Origin: an uncultured Caulobacter sp.
GTDB lineage: Bacteria > Pseudomonadota > Alphaproteobacteria > Caulobacterales > Caulobacteraceae
DNA: 47,591 bases
Direction of reading: 5' to 3'
Assembly (NCBI GenBank): GCA_937991555.1
Contig: CALKHU010000107.1
Coordinates: 1-47,591 of the forward strand
Shown: positions 24,217 through 32,175 of the stretch, piece by piece
Layout: the number at the start of each line of letters is the position of its first letter
How positions within the stretch are numbered: position 1 is the stretch's first letter
Notes under the pieces: generated by a model
Told to the model about the DNA's origin: nothing
Databases searched by the model: none
The model's input: only the letters and a program-made list of their open reading frames with translations
Made by a program: the position numbers and the translations under genes

Positions 24217-24232
24217 TCAAACAGCCGTTTGA
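24217..24232. promoter_or_regulatory. Palindromic operator TCAAAC-N4-GTTTGA before the SDR gene
   Basis: Perfect 6-bp arms around AGCC, 28 bases before the ATG at 24260. It shares the CAAAC-N4-GTTTG core with the site at 21938, and these are the only two instances I found in the window. Confidence 0.55.
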
Positions 24233-24259
24233 ATCCATAACGCAGGGGAAGAAGCGGCC

Positions 24260-25045
<786 letters not shown>

Positions 25046-25150
25046 CGTCTGTGTTGGCGGCCTGCACGGGTCGCGGACACAATCGGCAGCGATTGATGGC
25101 TTGAGCCGTCGGCCGAGGCGCGGCTGTATGCGCGCGCGTCGGAGATACCC

Positions 25151-26029
25151 ATGACCGTTTTCAGCGGCCTTTCGGCCTTCCCCATCACGCCCGCCACGCC
25201 CGAGGGGCGCGTGATCGAGGCGGACCTGAGCGGCATCCTGCGGCGCATCGCCGACGGCGGGGCGGACTCGGTCGGGCTGCTGGGCAGCACCGGGACCTAC
25301 ATGTTCCTGGACCGCGAGGAACGACGCCGGGCGACGGCCATTGCGGTCGAGGCCATGGGCGCGACGCCGGTCATCGTCGGCGTCGGCGCGCTTCGGACGG
25401 ACGACGCGCGACGGCTGGCGAAGGACGCCGCGGCCGAGGGCGCGGCGGGTCTGCTGCTGGCGCCGGTCAGCTACACGCCCCTGACCGAGGCGGAGGTGTT
25501 CCGCCACTTCGCCGCCGTGGCCGAGGCGACCGACACGCCGATCGTCATCTACAACAATCCGTCGACCACCAACTTCACCTTCAAGCCGGCGCTGGTCGCG
25601 CGGCTGGCCGAGGCGATCCCGAGCATCGCGGCCATCAAGCTGCCGCTGCCGAAGGGCGATATCGGGCAGGACCTGAAGAACTACCGCGAGGCGGCGCCAA
25701 GACTGACGATCGGCTACAGCGGCGACTGGGGCTGCAAGGACGGCCTGCTGGCCGGCGCCGACGCCTGGTTCAGCGTCGCGGGCGGACTGTTCACCCGGCG
25801 CGCCGCAGCCCTGACCGCCGCCGCCCGCCGCGGCCACCGCGACGAGGCAGACCGGCTCGACGCCGCCTTCGCGCCGCTCTGGGAGGTGTTCAAGCTCACC
25901 GGCGGCATGCGGGCGATGTACGCGGCGGCCAACCAGCTCGGCCTCACCGCCGCGCAACCGCCTCTGCCGATCCTGCCGCTGGACGGCGACCTGAAGGCCA
26001 GGCTCGAAGCGGCGATCTCGGAGCTTTAG
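25151..26029 (+). CDS. Dihydrodipicolinate synthase-family aldolase/lyase
   Basis: The 292-residue protein has a DapA/NAL-type TIM barrel. The Schiff-base Lys is in the strand AAIKLPLPKG (about 158), and the Tyr of the proton-relay triad is in YNNPSTTNF (about 135). The loop normally GTTGE reads GSTGTY, unlike true DapA, and the gene is not with lysine or DAP genes, so I do not call it DapA. 2-Keto-3-deoxy sugar aldolase, N-acetylneuraminate lyase-like or related activities remain possible. It overlaps the convergent thioesterase gene by 4 bases. Confidence 0.82.
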   Translation: MTVFSGLSAFPITPATPEGRVIEADLSGILRRIADGGADSVGLLGSTGTYMFLDREERRRATAIAVEAMGATPVIVGVGALRTDDARRLAKDAAAEGAAGLLLAPVSYTPLTEAEVFRHFAAVAEATDTPIVIYNNPSTTNFTFKPALVARLAEAIPSIAAIKLPLPKGDIGQDLKNYREAAPRLTIGYSGDWGCKDGLLAGADAWFSVAGGLFTRRAAALTAAARRGHRDEADRLDAAFAPLWEVFKLTGGMRAMYAAANQLGLTAAQPPLPILPLDGDLKARLEAAISEL

Positions 26030-26832
26030 CTTTTCACCCGCAGGATCACCGTCTGGCTGGCGACGGCCATCAGTTCGCCGGTCTCGGCGAAGATGTTCAT
26101 CGAGCCGTGGCCGACGCCGGCATGGACTCCGGCGATGGTGATCTCGGCCAGCACCCAGCGGGTCGGGACGATCTTGAGCACGCGCAGGGTGTTGTCGAGG
26201 CTGTTGCCGCCGGCCCAGACGCCCAGCGAATGGCCGAACCCGGACGGCACATAGTCGGCGAACACGGCCAGCATGGCGGCGTCGACCGGCACGTCCTCGA
26301 CCGTGCGCATCCACATCTGCATGCGGCCGTCGGGGCTGATCTGGCCGGTGCGCCGGGCGAGGTCGTACATGCCGCCGGGCGCGCGGCGTTCGATCCGGCG
26401 GTTCAGGTTGTCGCCGTCATCGGGCCACAGCATGATCGGGTCGCAGTCCTCCGGCGGCGGCAGCACCGGCATCTTCGGCCACTGGTGGTCGTGCGGATCG
26501 GGACGGGCGCCGAGCGCGGCCTGGACGGTGACGACCTCGGTCTCGCCGACGTGGACCTTCACGCTGGCCTGGGTCGTGTACTTGCCGGCGTTGGCGATCC
26601 AGACGTCGAAGTCGACCACCGACGGCGGCCGGGCGTAGGACAGATACTGCGCCGTGGCCCAGACCACCGGCCGGCCGCAGGTCTGCTCCAGCGCCGAGAT
26701 CGAAGCGGCCAGGCCGATGCCGCCGTACATGAACAGGTGATCGGGCGGACCGACGCAGATCGGCGGCGTCAGCGGCATGTGCCAGCGGTGCGGATTGTGC
26801 GACCCGCGGAGGTCGAAGAAGGGCTTGGACAT
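26026..26832 (-). CDS. TesB-like acyl-CoA thioesterase (double hotdog)
   Basis: The ATG at 26832 is preceded by GAGGG; the longer frame from 27015 overlaps the divergent P450 gene and is not used. The 268-residue protein has two hotdog halves: an N-terminal half (about 20-120) with MYGGIGLAASISALEQTCGRPVVWATAQYLSYARP and a C-terminal half (about 150-268) with SFGHSLGVWAGGNSLDNTLRVL. This is the TesB/acyl-CoA thioesterase II layout. It hydrolyses acyl-CoA; chain specificity is unknown. It is convergent with the aldolase gene. Confidence 0.85.
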   Translation of the reverse strand: MSKPFFDLRGSHNPHRWHMPLTPPICVGPPDHLFMYGGIGLAASISALEQTCGRPVVWATAQYLSYARPPSVVDFDVWIANAGKYTTQASVKVHVGETEVVTVQAALGARPDPHDHQWPKMPVLPPPEDCDPIMLWPDDGDNLNRRIERRAPGGMYDLARRTGQISPDGRMQMWMRTVEDVPVDAAMLAVFADYVPSGFGHSLGVWAGGNSLDNTLRVLKIVPTRWVLAEITIAGVHAGVGHGSMNIFAETGELMAVASQTVILRVKS

Positions 26833-26967
26833 GGCGCCCTCATGCGGCCGCCGGCGGCTCCTGTCGAGTATGACGTGGAGGCGCCTCACGCCTGGGAGCA
26901 CGACCGGCTTTTCGTGGAAATGCGGCCCGCCGGGGGCGATAGTCCGGTCATCCGCCCGGAGTCGCCC

Positions 26968-28335
26968 ATGGACGCCCTCGCCCGCCCGATCGTTCCGCCC
27001 GCGCCGCGCGTGCACAAGGGCGAGCTGTCGACACCCCGGCTGGTGGTCGAGACGTTGAAGAACACGCTGGGGAACTGGTCGGAGTTCGCCTTCACGGAGC
27101 TGTCAGGCCGCCGCAAGGTGCTGGGCGTCGACAGCATGATGGTCAACGATCCAGCGGCCATCCGGCACATCCTGCAGACCAACATGGCCAACTATGTGCG
27201 GCCGATGGCGTCGGTGCGACCCGTGAAGCCGCTGGCCGGCGCCGGCGTGCTGCTATCGGAAGGCGTCGAGTGGCGGCGCCAGCGGCGCATGCTGGCGCCC
27301 GCCTTCACCCCCGCCAGCGTGGGCAGCCTGCTGCCTCACTTCCAGGCGGCGGCCGAGGGGATGATCCGCCGGCTGGAGGGCCGGACGCGCGTCAACCTGT
27401 CCGAGGCGTTCCACGAGGCGGCGCTGGACGCGGTGCTGCGGGCGCTGTTCTCGCTGTCGGTGGACGGGCGGCGCGAGCTGGCCCAGCGGGTCCGCGACTA
27501 CCTGGCGGGTCCCGGCCGGCCGACGATCTTCGACGGCTACGCCCGCACGGAGGAAGACTTCGGCTTCGCCCTGGGCGCGCGGCGGCGGTTCCAGCGCGCC
27601 TGGTTCGCCGAGGTCGACCGCATCGTCGCCGACCGCCGCGCCGCCGGCGAGCGCGAGGGGCATGGCGACCTGCTCGACCTGCTGCTGGCCGCGCGCGATC
27701 CGGAGACCGGCCAGCCGCTGTCCGACGCCGAGGTCCGCGACCAGTGCGCGACCATGCTGCTGGCCGGTTTCGAGACTACCTCGCGGGTGCTGTTCTGGAC
27801 CAGCTACCTGCTGGCGCTCGACGGGTCCGAGCAGACGCGGCTTCGGCAGGAGGCGGCGGCCTTCGATCCGGCGCGGGTGACGACGCTCGACGACATCCAG
27901 CACTGGCCGTGGCTGCGCCAGGCGTTGCTGGAGGCGATGCGGCTGTATCCGCCGGTGACCCTGATCATCCGCCAGGCCCTCGGCCCGGACACAGTCTGCG
28001 GCGAGTCCTTCGGCAAGGGCATGCTGGTCTGGATCAGCCCGTGGGTGATCCACCGGCACCGCAGGTTCTGGGACCAGCCGACAGCCTTCATCCCCGATCG
28101 GTTCGCAGGCAAGGCGCAGCCCTGGGTCAGCGAGCCGCACTTCCTGCCCTTCGGCGCCGGACCGCGCATCTGCATCGGCGCCAGCTTCGCCATGGCCGAG
28201 GCCTCGATCGTGATCGCCAGCCTGCTGAGCCGGTTCGCGTGGTCCCTCGACGACACGCGGACGGTGCTGCCGATCGGCGGGGTGACGACGGCGCCCAGCG
28301 TCGAGCCGTGGTTCCGGATCGAGCCGGTCGCCTGA
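26968..28335 (+). CDS. Cytochrome P450 monooxygenase
   Basis: The 455-residue protein starts at ATG 26968, with GGAG seven bases upstream. P450 motifs are all present: the C-helix WRRQRR (102-107), I-helix AGFETT (266-271), ExxR as EAMR (322-325), the PDRF meander motif, and the heme loop FGAGPRICIG with Cys402. No membrane anchor is visible, so it is a soluble bacterial P450. The I-helix carries Glu in place of the usual Asp (AGxDT to AGFET), common in several families. Redox partners are not in the window. Head-to-tail with the thioesterase at 28377. Confidence 0.94.
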   Translation: MDALARPIVPPAPRVHKGELSTPRLVVETLKNTLGNWSEFAFTELSGRRKVLGVDSMMVNDPAAIRHILQTNMANYVRPMASVRPVKPLAGAGVLLSEGVEWRRQRRMLAPAFTPASVGSLLPHFQAAAEGMIRRLEGRTRVNLSEAFHEAALDAVLRALFSLSVDGRRELAQRVRDYLAGPGRPTIFDGYARTEEDFGFALGARRRFQRAWFAEVDRIVADRRAAGEREGHGDLLDLLLAARDPETGQPLSDAEVRDQCATMLLAGFETTSRVLFWTSYLLALDGSEQTRLRQEAAAFDPARVTTLDDIQHWPWLRQALLEAMRLYPPVTLIIRQALGPDTVCGESFGKGMLVWISPWVIHRHRRFWDQPTAFIPDRFAGKAQPWVSEPHFLPFGAGPRICIGASFAMAEASIVIASLLSRFAWSLDDTRTVLPIGGVTTAPSVEPWFRIEPVA

Positions 28336-28376
28336 AGCCTTCCATTCCGTTGCGGGAATCGGCGCAAGGGAAGCGC

Positions 28377-29195
28377 ATGGGACGATTTCACGAAGACAGC
28401 GCCGTCGCCGAAGCTGACGGCGTCCTGACCGCCAACCTCTCTCGGGACTGGGAGATCTGGGGTCCGAACGGCGGCTATGTCGCGGCGATCGCGCGGCGGG
28501 CGGCCGGGCTGCGCGCGCCCGAGGGGCACCGGCCGGCGAGCTTCAGCTGCCAGTATCTGTCGGTCGGCAAGTTCGGGCCGGCGCAGGCCGAGGTTAAAGT
28601 GCTCAAGGCCGGGCGCTCGGCGATGTGCCTGGCGGTCGAGCTGTCCCAGGCGGGGAAGGCGTTCCTGACCGCCCAGGTCTGGACCACCAACAAGGCCGAC
28701 GGCCCGGCCATGGCGGCGACGGTCATGCCGCCATCGCCGCCGCCCGCCGACCTTCATCCGATGGAGCACTACCTGCCGCCGGATGCGCCCAAGCACCGCT
28801 TCTGGCAGAACTTCGAAACCCGGCCGGTGAAGTGGACGCCCTGGGGCCAGCAGATCGCAGCGGGCGAGCCGCTCCTGCAATGGCAGCGGTTCAGGGACTT
28901 CGACGCTGTCGACGTGTTCGCCGACTGCGCCAGGATGCTGGTGCTGATCGACACGCCGCTGTGGCCTGCGCACCGGCGCGCCCAGCCGCCGGAGGCCAAC
29001 TACATCGCCCCGAGCCTGGATCTGGCGGTCTGGTTCCACCACGCCCCCGGCGGCGTCGACTGGCTGCTCAGCGACGCCCGGTCGGAAGAGTCGCACAACG
29101 GCCTGATCCACGGCCTCGGCCGGGTCTGGAGCGAGGACGGCCGCCTGCTCGCCAGCGGCGGCGGTCACATGATCCACACCCCGCCCCGGGGGTAG
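28377..29195 (+). CDS. Thioesterase-fold protein (acyl-CoA thioesterase superfamily)
   Basis: The ATG at 28377 is preceded by AAGGGA, giving 272 residues. The N-terminal half has the hotdog pattern (LSRDWEIWGPNGGYVAAIARRAAGLRAPEGHRPASFSCQYLSVGKFG), with GGY near 30 and a long substrate strand region. The C-terminal half (YIAPSLDLAVWFHHAPGGVDWLLSDARSEESHNGLIHGLGRVWSEDGRLLASGGGHMI) is the second hotdog typical of TesB-type 4HBT_3 proteins. Together with the two other thioesterases of this window it suggests acyl-CoA trafficking. It follows the P450 gene after 41 bases. Confidence 0.82.
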   Translation: MGRFHEDSAVAEADGVLTANLSRDWEIWGPNGGYVAAIARRAAGLRAPEGHRPASFSCQYLSVGKFGPAQAEVKVLKAGRSAMCLAVELSQAGKAFLTAQVWTTNKADGPAMAATVMPPSPPPADLHPMEHYLPPDAPKHRFWQNFETRPVKWTPWGQQIAAGEPLLQWQRFRDFDAVDVFADCARMLVLIDTPLWPAHRRAQPPEANYIAPSLDLAVWFHHAPGGVDWLLSDARSEESHNGLIHGLGRVWSEDGRLLASGGGHMIHTPPRG

Positions 29196-29205
29196 CCCTT
29201 GCGTG

Positions 29206-29299
29206 CTTCGACACGCGCCTTCGGCGCTGCTCAGCATGACGTTGGTGAATATCCTTCTGATTACGTCATCCTGAGCAGCCGCGAAGCGGCGTGTCGAGG
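29206..29299. repeat. REP-like bipartite inverted repeat
   Basis: Two 36-base arms (29206-29241 and 29264-29299) are near reverse complements; both start or end in TTCGACACGC / GCGTGTCGAGG and share TGAGCAGC and TGACG/CGTCA. Each arm has its own small hairpin with different but self-complementary bases: GCGCC-TTC-GGCGC in the first, GCCGC-GAA-GCGGC in the second. This compensatory pattern points to a selected structure. It lies between convergent genes and probably also ends transcription. Confidence 0.7.
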
Positions 29300-29306
29300 G
29301 GCGCGC

Positions 29307-30260
29307 CTACGCCTCCAGCAGCGCCAGCGCGAACCAGCCCCTGGGGTCCGTCCAGGTCGTCTCCAGCGCCCAGCCGCTCCGGGCGGCGAGTGACTGCAGG
29401 CTCTGGCGCGTGTGCTTGTACGAACTCTCGGTGTGGATCGTCTCGCCCTCAGCGAAGGCGAAGGCCCGGCCGTGGATGTGGACGGTCATCGGCCGCGTGG
29501 CGCGCAGGTGCATCTCGACCCGGGATGCGCCGGCATTCCAGCGGACGTCGTGGGCGAACGCATCCACGTCGAAGTCGGCGCCGAGTTCGCGGTTGGCCCG
29601 GACGAGCAGGTTGCGGTTGAAGGCCGCTGTCACCCCGGCCGCATCGTCGTAGGCAGGAAGCAGGACCTCGCGAGGCTTGACCAGATCGACGCCGAGCAAC
29701 AGCTGCGCGCCCGGGCCCAGATGGTCCCGCATGTCGGCGAGCAGGCTCGCCGCCTCGGCAGGCTCGAAGTTGCCGATCGTCGAGCCCGGAAAGAAGCCCA
29801 GGCGCGGACCGGCCGGCCCCGCCGGGGCCAGGCCGTCGAGGGCGGTGAAGTCGCCGGCGACGCCCTTGGTCGGCAGGTCGGGAAAGCGGTCGCCGACCGC
29901 GTCGGCCGTGCGGCGCGCTGCGTCCGGATCGATCTCGACGCAGAGGTAGGCGCGTGGCCGCTCCAGCGCCTTGAGCAGCAGGACCGCCTTGTCCGCCGAG
30001 CCGGCCCCGTACTCGACGACCGAGCGGCCGGGACCGATGGCGCGGGCCAGGTCGTCGCCGATTGTGGACAGCAGCGCCCGCTCGGTCCGGGTCGGATAGT
30101 ACTCGGGCAGTCGGGTGATCTCGCCGAACAGGCGCGACCCCTCGGCGTCGTAGAACCACTTCGCCGGCGTGGCCCTGGGCGTCCTCGACAAGCCCGCGAT
30201 CAGGTCCTCGGCGAACAGGGCGCGCTGCAGATCGGCGATCAGGGCGACGGGCTTGTTCAT
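29307..30260 (-). CDS. egtD: L-histidine N-alpha-methyltransferase EgtD
   Basis: EgtD trimethylates histidine with SAM to make hercynine, the first step of ergothioneine synthesis. The 317-residue protein has AKWFYDAEGSRLFGEITRLPEYYPTRTE (about 33-60, including the YYPTRTE signature), the SAM loop VEYGAGSADK (82-91) and the pair FFPGSTIGNFEP typical of EgtD. The C-terminal segment ETIHTESSYKHTRQSL carries the Glu used for substrate-amine binding in the family. The ATG at 30260 overlaps the egtB stop region by 4 bases (ATGA). Confidence 0.93.
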   Translation of the reverse strand: MNKPVALIADLQRALFAEDLIAGLSRTPRATPAKWFYDAEGSRLFGEITRLPEYYPTRTERALLSTIGDDLARAIGPGRSVVEYGAGSADKAVLLLKALERPRAYLCVEIDPDAARRTADAVGDRFPDLPTKGVAGDFTALDGLAPAGPAGPRLGFFPGSTIGNFEPAEAASLLADMRDHLGPGAQLLLGVDLVKPREVLLPAYDDAAGVTAAFNRNLLVRANRELGADFDVDAFAHDVRWNAGASRVEMHLRATRPMTVHIHGRAFAFAEGETIHTESSYKHTRQSLQSLAARSGWALETTWTDPRGWFALALLEA

Positions 30261-31489
30261 GCGAGGTCCTTCGCGAGCCGGACGCCGGAGAACATCCAGC
30301 GCTGATGGGGATGGAAGAAGTTGCGGTAGCTGGCCCGGACATGACCGGGCGGACTGACGCAGGAGCCGCCGCGCAGGACGAACTGGCGGGCCATGAACTT
30401 GCCGTTGTACTCGCCGATGGCCCCGGCCGCGGGACGGAAGCCCGGGTAGGGCGAGAAGGCGCTGGCCGTCCATTCCCAGAGATCGCCGAACAGCTGGTCG
30501 CCCCGCCCCGTCGGCGCCGGGCGCAGGATGTCCGCGTCCATGAAGTTGCCGGAGATGGGACGCGGGGCGGCGACGGCCTCCCATTCCGCTTCTGTCGGCA
30601 GGCGGGCGCCGGCCCAGGTCGCGTAGGCGTCGGCCTCCCAGTAGCTGACGTGCTGCACCGGTGCGGCGGGATCGAGCGCTTCGAGGCCCGCGAGGGTCAC
30701 CTGGCCGTCGCCCCGCCAGTACTCCGGCGCGGTCCAGCCCTCGCGACAGACCGTTTCCCAGCCTTCGGACAGCCAGAGCGCCGCGTTGGCGTAACCGCCG
30801 TCGGCGATGAACCCGGCCCACTCGCCGTTGGTCACCAGCCGGTCCGCGAGGGCGAAGGGCTCCAGCCAGACCCTGTGGCGCGGTCGTTCGCAGTCGAATG
30901 CGAAGCCCGAGGGCGCGGCGCCGATCTCGACCAGGCCGCCCGGATGCTCGATCCATCCGGCGGACCGTCGGGCGGGACCGCTCGCGGGCTGGAGGTCGGT
31001 GCGGTACGCGGGCGCGTCGGGGTGCCGTCCGAACAGCGCCAGGATGTCCATCAGGATCAGCTCCTGGTGCTGCTCCTCGTGCGCCCGGCCGAGGTCGATG
31101 ACCGGCGCGACGGCCCCGAACCCGTCGGCGTCCGCATTCCGCAGGAAGCGGTCGAGGGCGTCATCGACCCGACGCCGCCAGGCCTGGATCTCCGCCAGCG
31201 CCGGACGCGTCAGAAGGCCCCGGTCCGGGCGCGGATGCCGCTCGCCGACCGCCTCATAGTAGCTGTTGAACAGGTACCGGGCCGAGGCCGGGCGCTCCGG
31301 CGCGAGACCGGCCGGCGAAAGCAGGAATTCGTCGAAGAACCAGGTGGTGTGGGCCAAGTGCCATTTGGCCGGACTGGCGTCCGGCATGGCCTGGGCCTGC
31401 ATATCCTCGGCCGAGAGCGGCGCGACGAGGCGGTCGGTGCGACGACGCGTCGAGGCGATGGCGGCGGCGAGGCCGTCCCGGTCGGTCAT
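30257..31489 (-). CDS. egtB: Ergothioneine biosynthesis sulfoxide synthase EgtB
   Basis: EgtB joins hercynine to a thiol substrate with O2 and non-heme iron. From ATG 31489 (upstream GAAGGA) it has 410 residues; an ATG at 31534 is an alternative start. The N-terminal DinB-like half has the iron ligands H47 (WHLAH), H137 and H141 (HEEQH). The C-terminal half is an FGE-sulfatase domain with RPRHRVWLEPFALADRLVTNGEWAGFI, LPTEAEWEAVA and FVLRGGSCVSPPGHVRASYRNFF. No egtA, egtC or egtE is adjacent, so the thiol used (Cys or gamma-Glu-Cys) cannot be fixed by context. Confidence 0.93.
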   Translation of the reverse strand: MTDRDGLAAAIASTRRRTDRLVAPLSAEDMQAQAMPDASPAKWHLAHTTWFFDEFLLSPAGLAPERPASARYLFNSYYEAVGERHPRPDRGLLTRPALAEIQAWRRRVDDALDRFLRNADADGFGAVAPVIDLGRAHEEQHQELILMDILALFGRHPDAPAYRTDLQPASGPARRSAGWIEHPGGLVEIGAAPSGFAFDCERPRHRVWLEPFALADRLVTNGEWAGFIADGGYANAALWLSEGWETVCREGWTAPEYWRGDGQVTLAGLEALDPAAPVQHVSYWEADAYATWAGARLPTEAEWEAVAAPRPISGNFMDADILRPAPTGRGDQLFGDLWEWTASAFSPYPGFRPAAGAIGEYNGKFMARQFVLRGGSCVSPPGHVRASYRNFFHPHQRWMFSGVRLAKDLA

Positions 31490-31589
31490 ATCCTTCGCCA
31501 ACTGCACGCTCCGCCCATGCCGGTGTTCCGGCATCAACGCCCGAACCGTGCCAAGGGCTCCGGCTGGTCCGAGAGTGGCGGATGCGCGC

Positions 31590-32051
31590 TCAGCGCTGCG
31601 GCGCGACCTTCTCGAAGGCCATGACGGCGTCCACGAAGGCCTGCGGCACGGGGACCGGCGTCTGCTCCTTCGGCGTGGCGCAGACATAGGTGTTGCGCAC
31701 ATCGCAGAGCAGCTCCTCGCCCCGGAAGATCCCGATGCGGAACAGCATGCTGGTGCGGCCGAAGCGCTGTGTGCGGACCGCAAGGGTCAGCTCGTCATCA
31801 AACCGGGCGGAGGACCGGAAGTCGACGTTGGCGTTGACCGCGAAGATGTCCGCGCCGCTGGGCAGCAGGGCCTCGGGATAAGGAAAGCCGGTCGCGCGCA
31901 TGTACTCGGTCATCGCGACGTCGGCGTAGGTCAGATAGTGGGGATTGAAGACGATCCCCTGCATGTCGCATTCCGCCCACCGCACGCGCAGCGGCGTGGT
32001 GAAGACGAAATCGGCCAGGGTCGGGGGCGCTTCGCGTTCGCTCGACGACAT
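31590..32051 (-). CDS. YbgC-type hotdog acyl-CoA thioesterase
   Basis: The ATG at 32051 is preceded by AAGGGGA at good spacing; a longer frame reaches 32084. The 153-residue protein has the 4HBT signature RVRWAECDMQGIVFNPHYLTYADVAMTEYM (about 22-53), with catalytic Asp29 (ECDMQG). The rest is one hotdog fold with FRIGIF and VCATPKEQ. Substrate is unknown. It ends about 100 bases from the egtB start and is probably expressed separately. Confidence 0.87.
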   Translation of the reverse strand: MSSSEREAPPTLADFVFTTPLRVRWAECDMQGIVFNPHYLTYADVAMTEYMRATGFPYPEALLPSGADIFAVNANVDFRSSARFDDELTLAVRTQRFGRTSMLFRIGIFRGEELLCDVRNTYVCATPKEQTPVPVPQAFVDAVMAFEKVAPQR

Positions 32052-32122
32052 GGGTTCCCCTTCGGCCTGCGACAGCCGTGACATAGGGGCGATCGGCCCG
32101 GGCCGGTAGCCCTGAAACGGAT

Positions 32123-32152
32123 CGCGCCCCCGGCGGGGCAGCCGGGGGCGCG
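32123..32152 (-). terminator. Hairpin after the RTX gene
   Basis: A 12-bp perfect stem (CGCGCCCCCGGC with its complement) with a six-base loop lies 24 bases past the RTX stop. The minus strand has no clear T-run after it, only GATCCGTTTC, so termination strength is uncertain. Confidence 0.5.
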
Positions 32153-32175
32153 CGTCGGGGAGGTCTCATCCCGCC

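Noticed and set aside
25151..26029. Naming the DHDPS-family gene dapA
   Set aside because: The usual GTTGE loop reads GSTGTY and no lysine-pathway gene is near; the family includes many other aldolases.
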